From positions 1 through 35,602 of the IMG/VR virus record IMGVR_UViG_3300005581_000055: a stretch of 35,602 bases of DNA. One strand, given 5' to 3'. The translations under genes and the position numbers were made by a program. How positions within the stretch are numbered: position 1 is the stretch's first letter; each line of letters opens with the position of its first letter. This document shows, piece after piece, positions 1-10,857 of this stretch. Source of the stretch: a virus. The notes below the pieces were generated by a model. It was not told the DNA's origin. It worked only from the letters and a program-made list of their open reading frames with translations, and searched no databases.

Positions 1-3000
1 CGACGGCACTACTGTTTTATCCTTGACCCAAAAATAATATTTTGTAATGCTAGACCCATCTTCAATGACATAGGTATATGTACTATAACTAGTATTTTGA
101 ACTATGCCTGTTGGATAAACCCTAGCAACACCGGTTGGCAGTTGTCCGTCGATTAACGTTCCATTACTAACTGCTTCGTTGTATGCTACCGGGTCTACTG
201 AGGATTCAGTCCATTCATATATGTCAATGCTAGATCCTGTAAATAATTTACCCCAATTTTTTAATCTATAATCCAGTGTTCCTTGTTCGTACGTAACATA
301 TTTGGCCGTACTAACGTCCCACCATACTGTACCAATTTGGGCACGTTCCCAATATGCGTCAGGGTTTATTGTTACGTCAGGATCAGATGAAATTTCATAT
401 TGGGCCGGGTCTGCTGGGCTCTTAATATTAATTTCTACATTAGCTATCGATGGAATTATTCCTTTATACGGATCCCAACGTTCTATATCTAGCAGAACTC
501 TATCTAGCGCATGGTCATACAGAAGCACTTCGTCAATAGCATACGTATCTACCATTGGCTGTTCTTTGTCGATTAAATCAAACTGCTTATACGGAATGTA
601 GTCTCTTATTTCGTCTTGCCACATAAAAATAGCATAGCCATATAATGGCGAACCTATTTCTTCTATAAATGCAAGTTGATTATCTATCCAGGTATATCGA
701 CTTAATGCTGTAATAGATTGTTGTAATCTTGCTTGTGACTCGAACTTTACAGGAACAAATGAATAGGCATCGCCTTCTGTTCCTACTTCAGTGATTATAC
801 TATCAATTTCTACAGTATCATTGCCTACTATTTTGTCAATTCTAAAAAAGCCGTCGACTACATCACTACTATTAGTATTTGATATATGTAGCCAATCACC
901 CACAGTTAGTGCAGTATTAATATTTTCACTAAATGTAACATTAGTTGGGCCAGTTGGATCGTCTTCATCGGCTTTAGCGATGCTTGAAATTGTAAAATGT
1001 TTTTGCTGGCGTAGTATACTCCAGTTACCAAACTCAAAATTACCAACCCAAATGTTTGGCCTATCGCTACTAGTAGGATCAATTGAATCATACAATCCCT
1101 TAAGGCCTGTGGCTAGTCCAATGGAGTATGATACATGTTCGAAACTAACAAATCCCGGAGTTGGTAAATCGTCGTCATATACAATTTCATTGCTATCATT
1201 TGTAATAACAGATTTTTTACGTACTGGAAACTGTAGATTATCTATTCCAGGTCGATGTATCCATCGACTATCATTAGTCATAATATCAATTATACTATCT
1301 GTGCTACGATCTATATTACTTCTTTCAGTCGTAGGATCATAGTCAGGCATGAATCTAAACACTTGTTTAGCATCTTTAAATTCTCGTTGCTTTAATTGTA
1401 AATTCCAACTGAGTTTAGTTTCATTTGCTCCAAAGTCGCCTAATTTAAATAACCACTCTTCGTCTACTACTAGTTCTTTAGCATACGAAACATCACCTTC
1501 TATTTTTGTATTACGTAATAGTTTATTATATGATGCTGGTGTGCCTTGTTGTCTCATCATTCCGCGCTGGAACTCAAACGCAACTGTAGGATTCTCTAAT
1601 AGATTACCTAAATAATTTTTTGTATTAACTCCAAGAGTATGCCTTGCTGTTTCTACTAAGCGAGAATTTAATGTACTACCTTCTACGTTAAAATATCGTG
1701 TATCCATGTCGTCAATGGTTCTGTCAAAGTTAGCAATTAACGAATTACCGTAAATTAAATAACCCGGGGCATATGGGCGCCCTTGCCAATCGGCAGTACG
1801 CTGACCAATTAATTTTAATCTATATTGTTTTAATCGTAGTACAGGATCATATATGATGTCGTTAAACACAGTTTCGTTGTCAAATACAATTGCGTGTTCT
1901 ATATCAATTATTCGTAGTCTTACTCCAAATAATCCTAGTTGATTATCTTTTACAGTAATAGAAGTTAGCCCATCGTCTTCTCTATTTACAGTTACATTTG
2001 ATACATCAATAGGAATACCATCTTTGTTTAGCAACGGAGAAAAACCTCTGTCTAAATAGTTAAGATCTTCTACAAATCCCCTGTCTAATTTAAATTCTAA
2101 CTTATTAGCACACGGACTTAGATTAATACTATAGCCAGGATTCCATTGGGTTTCGCTCCAGAATAAGAAATGCTGAGCACTTTGTCTAAAATCTTTAATT
2201 CCAGACATATTACTATCATATTCGCCAAAAACTACCCCTTGGTCAATTATCCATTTATTATATCCTAATAGAAAATTTACTACGTCTTCACGACTTGTCA
2301 ACGTTGTACCATAGTCTAATTTAGAACTATTTTGTTCCCAGTCTATTGCTTCCTTAATGGTTAAATTTCCGTATGTAAAGTCTTTAGTACGAGTTGTTGA
2401 TTTAGGACGGTAAATTATAAAGTATGGATTTACTAAATTTGTGCCACTGACTTCATATCCTTTGCCGTTAAAGGTAATTTTTACGCCGCTATAGAAAAAT
2501 TCTGTATACGGAGTTCCTTTATAAAATATAATACCGTAGTTCTCTTCCGGTACTATATTTGTATCTTTTTGTGTTTTAAAACTGTCTGCTATAAATGTTA
2601 AATTACGCTTATCAGCAAATCCGCCCACTTTAAATATAGGTTGTACTGTTGCATATCTTAAATTTGTACTAAAAGAATCAGCAACCGTTTTGCTATCACT
2701 AATTAGACCTTCAACGATTAATTGCTCTAATCCATAACGGATTATTACGTTATCGACGTCGTCGAGTTCTCTGTGAAAAACATAATCACTGAGCTGTGGT
2801 CGACTACCTTGCAAGTTGCTTATGCTATACTGCGTTCTATAGAAATCAACGTCAGTATATTCTGGTTGCCAGCATTTTTCAACAAACTTATTTGGTGCTA
2901 CTGTAAATTTCCACTGAGCTATATCCCATGGATAACTTTCACTATGAACCCATGCCATTTCTTGATTGCCTAAATCGCCTTGTTTCCATGCAACCTGAGC

Positions 3001-6000
3001 TTGTTCTTGTGTTGGCTCACTTACAATATTCGCGGCTACTGGGTCCAGTAACTGTCCTAAATAATTCACAGGAAACTCGGCGCCAGGTCTTGCATATCTT
3101 AAATCAATATACACGCCATCGCTTGGGGGAGAAACGTTTCCTAATTGTAATGCCGTTATTAATGGAGTACGCTTATTTGGATTTGTCCAGCTATATGCAG
3201 AATCCCACCACGTTGGTTTAACTGTATACCCTAACATTTCCCACGGATGTGTATGTGGCCTGTCGGTATCAAATAAATGTTTATATATTGCTCTCCAACT
3301 GCCGCCAGCTCTTGTACCTTGGTCGATAATCTCAAACGTAACACTAACATGGTCATATTGGCAAGTATCAACTAATATTAATCTACTATCAGATTCTACA
3401 CTTGCTACTGTTCCGATGTCGAACCCTGCCAATGTTTTTAAAACATTACCTACACTTACTTCTGTTAAAAATGCAGTATTGTTTCCATTCAGATCGCCTG
3501 TTGTTCCGTTTACTATTTTAGATCCATTACTAACTGTTAAGGTACCGGTACCATTTCTATTAATAGAACCTACATTACAGGAACTAAAATTCCATGTAAA
3601 TTTATTGTTTTGTCGATAAAAATTGTCATTGCTATATTGAGTGACACCGTTATTTGTTGCCCACAATCTGTACAAGTCTTCTGCATACTGTAAATACTCG
3701 GCATTATTGAAACGTGTATTCCTATAATAGCCCGGGCGGCTACGATCCCACTCGAATCTATTTTCTTTAAACTTCTTAAAAATGTTATTATATATACGAG
3801 CTTCTAATTCAAATATAATGTCATCCCTATAATCTCCATAAGAAACTATCTTACTACCGTCATGACATAGTATATGTGTAACTGGAGTTGTATATGTATT
3901 GTCTGTTATAATTTCTGGCATATATACTGGCGCCATACCCAACTTTGCTAGGGTAGGGGGAATATAACAGTTATTTTTAGTTTCGTAGACAGTTAAAGTT
4001 AGATTTTGTTCGCCCGTTAATCCAGTGTTTAGTGTAATAGTAGTGTTGCCTAATTCAAAGTCGCGGCCTTCTATTAACGATTGACTGTTAATGTTAACGT
4101 AGACGTGATTGCGGTATGGATCATTAATATCTACAGCAATTGGTAACGCAAATATTCTACCACTATTAGATGTTGCGCCAGGGTAAGTTATGGTATTATT
4201 AATTGCTCCCCAATATACCATATCACTAAGTGCATGTGGAAATTCTGTATCTTTACCTATGTTAATCGCGGTTAATGCTATGTTTAACATTTCTGCAGGT
4301 GTTAACTCAGTTACACTAATTTCGTTATTTAAACTTTCTATTTTTTGTAAAAACTTTTGTCTAAATGATTTATACTGTATCGAACCCCAACGTAGTGCAT
4401 TAATTGGATTAGTATCGGAATTACGTAATAGTACTGCTAGTTTTAAAGAACTATTTTCTGGTTGTCCGACAACCCACCCTTCTCCCGGGTTCGTATGTAT
4501 ATTAAAATAATTATTTTTTCCGAACGCTTCTCCGGAAAACCCAATGGTACTTAGTAGTTTACTTTTGAAATGATTGAATAAGGAATTATAACCAGCCGAC
4601 ACAATCTGATTCTGGTCAGCATTTGCTTCTAATGTGCTATGTATTGCATATACACCTAATTCGATTGAACTTTCGAATAAGGCCTCAATATAGTCACCTG
4701 CTTTAAGATTGGCGCCGTCTACATATACATCCATTAATGCACGATTTATAGGATTCTGTTCCCATGTAATGCCGCCCGACTGATCATATCCGTTGACCCT
4801 GATTATAAAACTCCTAGGATCTAAGTACGTATCCGTAATTAATATCTGCCCAATTTGTCCGTTGAATGCATAACGTAATTTTATAAAATCAGGAGCAGTA
4901 ATTGAAATTAGCCCAGCGTTAGCGCCGTTATTTTCAATCCATGGCAAAACTACATATCCAATGTCATCGCGATATACTGTAAATGGCATGCCCGACATGT
5001 TTAATATATTAGCTGTTTCGTTAATTGGAACTACTAGTGTATTTGTATTTGGGTCAAATCTTTCCCATTCATTATTTTTACTTAAACACCAGAACACAAT
5101 ATTTCCATATTCTTGTGTTATCATATAGGTATATGATGGTCTGCTGTCTATAGGAATTGATAATACATTATCTTGTTGCGGTTCAACTATAGTTCTACTA
5201 ACACGCTGATACGTTTTTGGTGGTTCACTGCTTTTGACCCAACTATTACTTTGCATTGATTTGTTAAATTGATCATTGAAATATTGATAGTAATAGTTTC
5301 CTGGGATTTCTGTTCGTAAACCATCTGCATTATAATAAGATCGATTTCCCTGTGTGTTATTGAATACAATATTAGTAAAAATTTTCGCAAAAGGACTACT
5401 CGAGTCTACTAACTGGAAGTTAGTACTTTCATAAGAAATATTAATTCCTAATTCAGCATCCATTACATCACCAGGAGCATATTCAAATAACGTATTTCCG
5501 GCAAAGTCATTACCAGTCCATTCGTTGTTACTACCTAGGTATTTTCCGTTATTGTCATATAAATTAAACTTAGGTGCTTGGTTATGCAATAATTTATTTT
5601 GTCCTAGTTGCCATTTAGTACCAGTATACCATAGTTCTCTAAATAAAAATGCATTGCCTTGTGTAACAAATACCTTTTGGTCATTAATCGGGATGGCGTC
5701 ACTGGCCGGTACAAATTCAATCGCTGACCCGACACCCCTTACAATGTAAGTTTTATTGTTATAACTGTGATTACCATTAATAAAAAGAACACGCATCTCA
5801 TTTTTAAGATGAATAGCATCAACCATATAAGCACTTTGTCCAGCTATGTCAGATGGTAATGTTCTATCAATGATTAAATTAACTTCTTGTTTAACAGTTT
5901 TTCCGTAGTCATATAATTCTATATTTTTGTTAAATTGTATGATTGGGCGAGCGCCTCGTAAATCCAATGGTAGTAAGTCGGCCGCGTTAATATCTAAGAA

Positions 6001-7200
6001 CTCACACGTGGCTTTTACTGCATCTACATGATACCATTTATTTGTTCTGCTCCATGGATTCTGATCTGTCGCGCCGCGGGCCATAACAACATATTCTTTA
6101 AGAGAGCCGGCTATTTCACTGGTATCCCATTTCTTTTGATCCCAATTGGTGCCGTCCCATGGCAAATATGCCATTGTAGAAAATATTGTTCTTGTGTCTA
6201 GTAATTTATTAGGTATTAGTTTAATAGATTCGCCAACTCCGTCTACAATAAAATATGTAGGATCAATAATTGGATCGTTGCTACTAACATATTCTAAAGG
6301 AGTTACGGTGTCCGGAGTAACTCCGTTAACTCGGATCGAAAATCCAGTGCCCTGTAGTAATACTGATGGGCTTACTTTTAATGTATCGCCTACGTTAAAT
6401 CCAGAACCACCATCAAGCAAATCGATCCGTGTAACTAATCCTTGTTCTACTGTGGCTGTAACTTTTATTCCAGAGCCGTAGACATTATCAGTGGTACCAA
6501 TTAAAGGTATATTTTCATACACTCCGTCAATATAGCCAGAGCCACCGATTAATAAATTCAATGATGTAGCTGACTTCCTGTTAATAAAAAATAGTTTCAT
6601 ACCATTAACTAAAGTTAATGTCTTACCATTTGATTGCTCCGGAGTAGTATAAGATAGTTTCCCTAATATATCAGTAGCTACATTTATTAATCCTTCTAAT
6701 CTAATAGGACGTGGATCAAATTTTAGCCAATAGTAACTACTGAAATTAATAAACATATCAGTGTTAATAGGAGGAGCCCATACATATGAATCACTGTCTA
6801 ATTGATCTGATTTAAAATCAGGCCAATTAATTTTTAACTGGTCTAAAAAGTCGTCGTAATTTAATGCGTCGGTAATATTACCATCTTCGTCATTCAATAC
6901 AACCCCAGTATCAAATTGGTAGTCGCCTCTTATTTCTCTGGGTTCTTCTAAGTAAAAGTCAGTTGTAGGATTATATACTGTTCCACTCTTTCTACCAATA
7001 TATAAATTAATATCTTCAGGATGACCTTTACTAATTAATGTATCTATACTGTTCTTTAAAAACTTTAAATTTACATCTGTCTTAAAATAGCCGGGCAAGA
7101 ACGTACTGGCACTAACAGTATCCTGTTTAGTTCCTTGACCCGGGACTGTATTTTTACCTTGAACGACCGGCTGTGCAGAGAAATTATTTTTTGTCGCCAT
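1..7200 (-). CDS. Giant virion structural protein in the gp7 position (partial, C-terminus off the window)
   Basis: One uninterrupted minus-strand frame of 2400 codons runs from ATG at 7200 to the left edge with no stop, so the C-terminus is missing. The protein begins MATKNNFSAQPVVQ. It is hydrophilic, rich in N, D, Y, G and T, and has no enzyme motif that I recognise. Glycine turns GGSGY (about residues 219-223) and GGSGF (about 264-268), each followed by a short beta-like stretch, resemble repeats common in phage fibre and baseplate proteins. The start lies one base after the gp6 stop, with an AAGG ribosome site inside the gp6 end, so the two are co-translated. In T4 the gene after 6 is 7 (about 1030 residues); this one is more than twice that. 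The gp7-like role is inferred from position only. A fusion of wedge or fibre functions is possible. Confidence 0.8.
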   Translation of the reverse strand, partial: MATKNNFSAQPVVQGKNTVPGQGTKQDTVSASTFLPGYFKTDVNLKFLKNSIDTLISKGHPEDINLYIGRKSGTVYNPTTDFYLEEPREIRGDYQFDTGVVLNDEDGNITDALNYDDFLDQLKINWPDFKSDQLDSDSYVWAPPINTDMFINFSSYYWLKFDPRPIRLEGLINVATDILGKLSYTTPEQSNGKTLTLVNGMKLFFINRKSATSLNLLIGGSGYIDGVYENIPLIGTTDNVYGSGIKVTATVEQGLVTRIDLLDGGSGFNVGDTLKVSPSVLLQGTGFSIRVNGVTPDTVTPLEYVSSNDPIIDPTYFIVDGVGESIKLIPNKLLDTRTIFSTMAYLPWDGTNWDQKKWDTSEIAGSLKEYVVMARGATDQNPWSRTNKWYHVDAVKATCEFLDINAADLLPLDLRGARPIIQFNKNIELYDYGKTVKQEVNLIIDRTLPSDIAGQSAYMVDAIHLKNEMRVLFINGNHSYNNKTYIVRGVGSAIEFVPASDAIPINDQKVFVTQGNAFLFRELWYTGTKWQLGQNKLLHNQAPKFNLYDNNGKYLGSNNEWTGNDFAGNTLFEYAPGDVMDAELGINISYESTNFQLVDSSSPFAKIFTNIVFNNTQGNRSYYNADGLRTEIPGNYYYQYFNDQFNKSMQSNSWVKSSEPPKTYQRVSRTIVEPQQDNVLSIPIDSRPSYTYMITQEYGNIVFWCLSKNNEWERFDPNTNTLVVPINETANILNMSGMPFTVYRDDIGYVVLPWIENNGANAGLISITAPDFIKLRYAFNGQIGQILITDTYLDPRSFIIRVNGYDQSGGITWEQNPINRALMDVYVDGANLKAGDYIEALFESSIELGVYAIHSTLEANADQNQIVSAGYNSLFNHFKSKLLSTIGFSGEAFGKNNYFNIHTNPGEGWVVGQPENSSLKLAVLLRNSDTNPINALRWGSIQYKSFRQKFLQKIESLNNEISVTELTPAEMLNIALTAINIGKDTEFPHALSDMVYWGAINNTITYPGATSNSGRIFALPIAVDINDPYRNHVYVNINSQSLIEGRDFELGNTTITLNTGLTGEQNLTLTVYETKNNCYIPPTLAKLGMAPVYMPEIITDNTYTTPVTHILCHDGSKIVSYGDYRDDIIFELEARIYNNIFKKFKENRFEWDRSRPGYYRNTRFNNAEYLQYAEDLYRLWATNNGVTQYSNDNFYRQNNKFTWNFSSCNVGSINRNGTGTLTVSNGSKIVNGTTGDLNGNNTAFLTEVSVGNVLKTLAGFDIGTVASVESDSRLILVDTCQYDHVSVTFEIIDQGTRAGGSWRAIYKHLFDTDRPHTHPWEMLGYTVKPTWWDSAYSWTNPNKRTPLITALQLGNVSPPSDGVYIDLRYARPGAEFPVNYLGQLLDPVAANIVSEPTQEQAQVAWKQGDLGNQEMAWVHSESYPWDIAQWKFTVAPNKFVEKCWQPEYTDVDFYRTQYSISNLQGSRPQLSDYVFHRELDDVDNVIIRYGLEQLIVEGLISDSKTVADSFSTNLRYATVQPIFKVGGFADKRNLTFIADSFKTQKDTNIVPEENYGIIFYKGTPYTEFFYSGVKITFNGKGYEVSGTNLVNPYFIIYRPKSTTRTKDFTYGNLTIKEAIDWEQNSSKLDYGTTLTSREDVVNFLLGYNKWIIDQGVVFGEYDSNMSGIKDFRQSAQHFLFWSETQWNPGYSINLSPCANKLEFKLDRGFVEDLNYLDRGFSPLLNKDGIPIDVSNVTVNREDDGLTSITVKDNQLGLFGVRLRIIDIEHAIVFDNETVFNDIIYDPVLRLKQYRLKLIGQRTADWQGRPYAPGYLIYGNSLIANFDRTIDDMDTRYFNVEGSTLNSRLVETARHTLGVNTKNYLGNLLENPTVAFEFQRGMMRQQGTPASYNKLLRNTKIEGDVSYAKELVVDEEWLFKLGDFGANETKLSWNLQLKQREFKDAKQVFRFMPDYDPTTERSNIDRSTDSIIDIMTNDSRWIHRPGIDNLQFPVRKKSVITNDSNEIVYDDDLPTPGFVSFEHVSYSIGLATGLKGLYDSIDPTSSDRPNIWVGNFEFGNWSILRQQKHFTISSIAKADEDDPTGPTNVTFSENINTALTVGDWLHISNTNSSDVVDGFFRIDKIVGNDTVEIDSIITEVGTEGDAYSFVPVKFESQARLQQSITALSRYTWIDNQLAFIEEIGSPLYGYAIFMWQDEIRDYIPYKQFDLIDKEQPMVDTYAIDEVLLYDHALDRVLLDIERWDPYKGIIPSIANVEINIKSPADPAQYEISSDPDVTINPDAYWERAQIGTVWWDVSTAKYVTYEQGTLDYRLKNWGKLFTGSSIDIYEWTESSVDPVAYNEAVSNGTLIDGQLPTGVARVYPTGIVQNTSYSTYTYVIEDGSSITKYYFWVKDKTVVPS

Positions 7201-7201
7201 C

Positions 7202-10200
7202 TTATGCCTTAATTAACTTTTGTTGTTTCAAGTTAGTATCAGTTAACTGTGTAATAATATCAATATCCTTAATAGTTGCGCCGCTAACAAATAATTCGTT
7301 AGCACCACTTGTTACTTGGAACAAGTCCCCGAACGTTGTACTAGTTCCTTGCGGTACTAATACTACAGAACTGATAGATCCTGCTAACTTAGTATGTATG
7401 TAGGCCGCCAGTTCCGTAAAGTAAAATGTTTCTCCAAAGGTCCAGTTAACAATAGAAAAGAACTCGTCGATTGCCGTTAGTGTTCTACTTTTAATTTCAC
7501 TATCACTGAGTGATGTTCCAGCCAGTTTAATTACTTTAAATTTTCCTTTTAGCTCTTTATCTGCATAATTTCCAAATAGTATCTTATATTTACTTGGTCG
7601 ATATACAATTGTATCACTACTTGTTTTAACTTCTTCCAATGCCGCAAAATTCTGATACAGCTCTTGCGGGGTTGGAGGTAATGGCATGTCTTCAATTTTG
7701 CCTGTGGCTTTTAACCATCGTCTAAATTTTAAATCGTAGTCACTAGTTAATACAAATAAATCTATAATATTAATAGAACTTGGATCAATTCTCTGATTAG
7801 ACTCTGCAATATGATGCCACTGCATATACAAATCAGTTCTACCTTTGTGTGTAATACTAGTGGTTGTATCTTCATACGAAGAATCAAAAATTTGTCTAAA
7901 TTTAATGCCGTTAACAGTTACATAGTCTGACTTAACAATATTACTGCCTACTAGGCCTTCAAAGATATATGGATCATCGGGTAAGAAATCACTGTTGGCA
8001 TCAGATAAACTAACCACTAATTTCGTATTATCTGTAAAACTATCTTCGGCAATAAAATATTTGTCACTCTTAAACTCTGCTTTTTTGCCAAAGACTTTTG
8101 TGCCGTCAGCACTTAAATTCGATGGCAAGTAATAGAAGCTATCTTGTTCTATTTTAGTTGTTTCGCTGTTAATGGCTTTTTTAAAGTTTTCGTTAAAGAA
8201 TCTAACTTTATTCACACTGCCTGAAATGTAACGAATTGATTTATGATAAACAACGTATTGATCATTCTCATAATTCACTCTAATCCACCAACTGTTGTCT
8301 TTATTTTGTTCACTTACATCACCGGCAAATGTTGTATTATAGAAAAGAGAATTTCCTATATTATTTTGACTTACGATTCTGTAAGTTTGCGTAATATAAT
8401 CATAACGTATTGCAAACGGCAATTTAGTTTCTAACAACTCTTTAATTAAATTGTACTCGGTGGTGCCGAATACTTGTTTAAATCTAGGAATATATCGGAT
8501 TATTTTACTATTAGTTTTAATATTTTTCGAAAGAACTACAACACCAGTGCCATCTTCTTTTCTGCCGGTATTGTTTGAATTCAAATCTTGTACACCTTGC
8601 CCGGTGCCGTATATATTGGTTACGGCCACCCATTGCCTAACTTGTGTGTCAGGGTCTTCAAATTCAAGTAATGCACCTTGTACAATTTGTCTATTTTGTC
8701 CAACCGTTGCTAACCCTATTTTAATAATAGAGGCAAAGTTTTGGCTGACTTCGAAGCCAGTAAAGTATCCTGTGCTCTTGCCAGAGCCCAACGTAACCCT
8801 ATTCCATTTAACATTTGTCGGTAAACCAGTAGTTGGCGATGGCGATTGATTATAGTTTAGTGCCGGGCTCTGTGAATAGAACATGTTAACGACCTCGGCC
8901 TCACGTAATATGCCAGCTAGATTATCGACAATTAAATTTTTAAGGTACAAGTTATTGTTAACAGTATAATAGTTTGTTGTATAATATTCGTCTTTATAGA
9001 TATATGCATCATCTGTAAATATATCCAAACTTTGGTTTGTACCAGTAGGATCTGTTATATTTGTATATCTACTAAATCCACTGTGTATTCTATTAGTTGC
9101 TTTAATTTTTAAAATGTTATTGCTTGTTGTCAACGGATACACACTATAATCATTACCAGTAACCATACGGTCCTGACTATAATATGAGTTCGGTGCATTA
9201 ACTCTTACACTTTCAATATCTTCACTGCCTACGCTATTAGTCACATCATATTCTAAGTCGGCAGTTAACGTTAAAAACTGGCGCTTGCCCACTTTATCAT
9301 AGTATGCAAAGTCCCATGTGATGTTTTTCATATCTTCAGGGCGTATAGTATATGTCTCACCGTTACTACTACGTGTCCATACTCTGATAATTCCCCTAGG
9401 AACTTGGCTAAAGTATCCGTCGCCAAACTTTACACTAATTTTATCATTGTCTCGAGTAATTACGCTACATATTTTTCTGTCGCCGCTGGCAAAGCTATTA
9501 TAAATGATATTGTTACCAACTAAGTTAGGCACATTTTTCCAGTTATTAACTACACTACCATCTTCATTGATTGCTTGTACGTAGACGTCCTGCTCGTTAA
9601 TCATTTCGATATCAATGTCAATGACTCTATTTTCGATATAATCGTTTAATTGATAGTCGTTCTTATTCATCTGTCCTTGTTTAAAGACAACAAAGAATCC
9701 TGTATTAGCACTAGTATTGCCGGCGCCGTCATTTCTATATAGTAAATTCCACTGAGAGAATGGATCCGGTGTTTGTTCTTCGTAGTAACCTAGGTCTGCA
9801 AATGTGGGATTACATATTTCAAAATTTGAAGTTTTACTTGCTACAGATGCACTATAACTAACTGCAACCTGTTGGTCAGGTATAGTATTTAGGCTGTATA
9901 ACTGACTAGTAACGCCGCCCACAGTACCTGCTTTTACAGGTGTTCCAAATGGATGGTTAGTTCCAAATACCGAATTTAATACTGTAATAAATTTTTCAAA
10001 ACTATCAGGATCGTTTACGCCTGCCCATTGTAATGGTACATTAGCTAAATTTGAACCAGTGCTATCTAATACATTTTCAGTTGTTTTAATTGATTTTATT
10101 TTTAATAGGCCCTGTGCAGACACGTTACGCTTTGGGTTGTAGCTTAAAAATCTGGCTAGGCGCAATACGTTTTCTTTACGTTCGGCAGTATCAATGAAGT

Positions 10201-10456
10201 TCTCACGACTGTTTAAATCAATACGAAACCCTAAGTTTTGTCCTAAGAACGCTACTAAGTCAATAAGGGCAACAAACTCACTACTTTGAATCCAGTCATT
10301 AAAATCTTCAGGATAGTTAGTGCGAATGTATTCAATCATTGCCGTACGCAATGTATCAAAGTCATATGCTTTAAAATCAGCATTCTTAAAACTCTGATAT
10401 ACGCTTTGCCAGTTTTCTGCGGCAAATAAATTTTCTTGTCTAATAGTTTGCGCCAT
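7202..10456 (-). CDS. 6: Baseplate wedge protein gp6
   Basis: A 1084-residue protein matching the T4 gp6 / baseplate J-like family. The N-terminal third is the most recognisable: an acidic start, then FNDWIQSSEFVALIDLVAF, a fold that packs against gp25 and forms the wedge dimer, and ENVLRLARFLSYNPKR. A central segment around NSYYSQDRMVTGNDYSVYPL corresponds to the conserved baseplate J core. In the virion gp6 makes the continuous ring that joins wedges around the hub. T4 gp6 is about 660 residues, so roughly 400 residues are extra, mostly in the middle and C-terminal half. It follows gp25 by nine bases and precedes the giant structural gene by one base, which is the T4-type wedge order. Confidence 0.93.
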   Translation of the reverse strand: MAQTIRQENLFAAENWQSVYQSFKNADFKAYDFDTLRTAMIEYIRTNYPEDFNDWIQSSEFVALIDLVAFLGQNLGFRIDLNSRENFIDTAERKENVLRLARFLSYNPKRNVSAQGLLKIKSIKTTENVLDSTGSNLANVPLQWAGVNDPDSFEKFITVLNSVFGTNHPFGTPVKAGTVGGVTSQLYSLNTIPDQQVAVSYSASVASKTSNFEICNPTFADLGYYEEQTPDPFSQWNLLYRNDGAGNTSANTGFFVVFKQGQMNKNDYQLNDYIENRVIDIDIEMINEQDVYVQAINEDGSVVNNWKNVPNLVGNNIIYNSFASGDRKICSVITRDNDKISVKFGDGYFSQVPRGIIRVWTRSSNGETYTIRPEDMKNITWDFAYYDKVGKRQFLTLTADLEYDVTNSVGSEDIESVRVNAPNSYYSQDRMVTGNDYSVYPLTTSNNILKIKATNRIHSGFSRYTNITDPTGTNQSLDIFTDDAYIYKDEYYTTNYYTVNNNLYLKNLIVDNLAGILREAEVVNMFYSQSPALNYNQSPSPTTGLPTNVKWNRVTLGSGKSTGYFTGFEVSQNFASIIKIGLATVGQNRQIVQGALLEFEDPDTQVRQWVAVTNIYGTGQGVQDLNSNNTGRKEDGTGVVVLSKNIKTNSKIIRYIPRFKQVFGTTEYNLIKELLETKLPFAIRYDYITQTYRIVSQNNIGNSLFYNTTFAGDVSEQNKDNSWWIRVNYENDQYVVYHKSIRYISGSVNKVRFFNENFKKAINSETTKIEQDSFYYLPSNLSADGTKVFGKKAEFKSDKYFIAEDSFTDNTKLVVSLSDANSDFLPDDPYIFEGLVGSNIVKSDYVTVNGIKFRQIFDSSYEDTTTSITHKGRTDLYMQWHHIAESNQRIDPSSINIIDLFVLTSDYDLKFRRWLKATGKIEDMPLPPTPQELYQNFAALEEVKTSSDTIVYRPSKYKILFGNYADKELKGKFKVIKLAGTSLSDSEIKSRTLTAIDEFFSIVNWTFGETFYFTELAAYIHTKLAGSISSVVLVPQGTSTTFGDLFQVTSGANELFVSGATIKDIDIITQLTDTNLKQQKLIKA

Positions 10457-10465
10457 TGCTTACCT

Positions 10466-10825
10466 TTATTTTATTTCCTTACTTGTGTCGAACTCAATTT
10501 GTAAATCTGTTACCAAGTTATCTGGCAAATAATTTAACCTTATAACTAATGTAAATCCATTTGGAACCGGGATTATGTTTACCCCTATTAATTCGAACCT
10601 TATATCTTGTCTGATTATAGCCAAACATTCATTTTTTACATAACTTTCCAGTTCAGGAGTTAATGCATCAAATAATACGTCCCATATCCCTGTGCCAATA
10701 TCTGGCGCCATAACACGTTCGCCCTTTCGAGTCATGAACGTGTTTAGCAAATCTTGTTTTGCAATCTCAACATCATATGCCTTATTAGAAGGTAAATGTG
10801 AAGAGAATCCTTTATATGTTGTCAT
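10466..10825 (-). CDS. 25: Baseplate wedge protein gp25 (gp25/GpW family)
   Basis: A 119-residue protein of the gp25-like family found in T4 baseplates, P2 GpW and type VI secretion TssE. Typical features are NKAYDVEIAKQDLLNTFMTRKGERVMAPDIGTGIWDVLFD, i.e. an N-terminal helix, the RKGER turn and the GT.IWDVLFD segment, followed by beta strands ending in LQIEFDTSKE. The protein nucleates sheath polymerisation and binds gp6. I chose the ATG at 10825; an in-frame TTG at 10840 would add five residues, but no good ribosome site supports it. The gene sits nine bases upstream of gp6 in the wedge operon. Confidence 0.93.
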   Translation of the reverse strand: MTTYKGFSSHLPSNKAYDVEIAKQDLLNTFMTRKGERVMAPDIGTGIWDVLFDALTPELESYVKNECLAIIRQDIRFELIGVNIIPVPNGFTLVIRLNYLPDNLVTDLQIEFDTSKEIK

Positions 10826-10857
10826 ACCATTATTTACCAATAAAATAAACTACATAC

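Noticed and set aside
302-6481. Several plus-strand frames of 60-180 codons inside the giant minus-strand gene
   Set aside because: They are shadows of a continuous 2400-codon frame and have no ribosome sites or sensible protein features.
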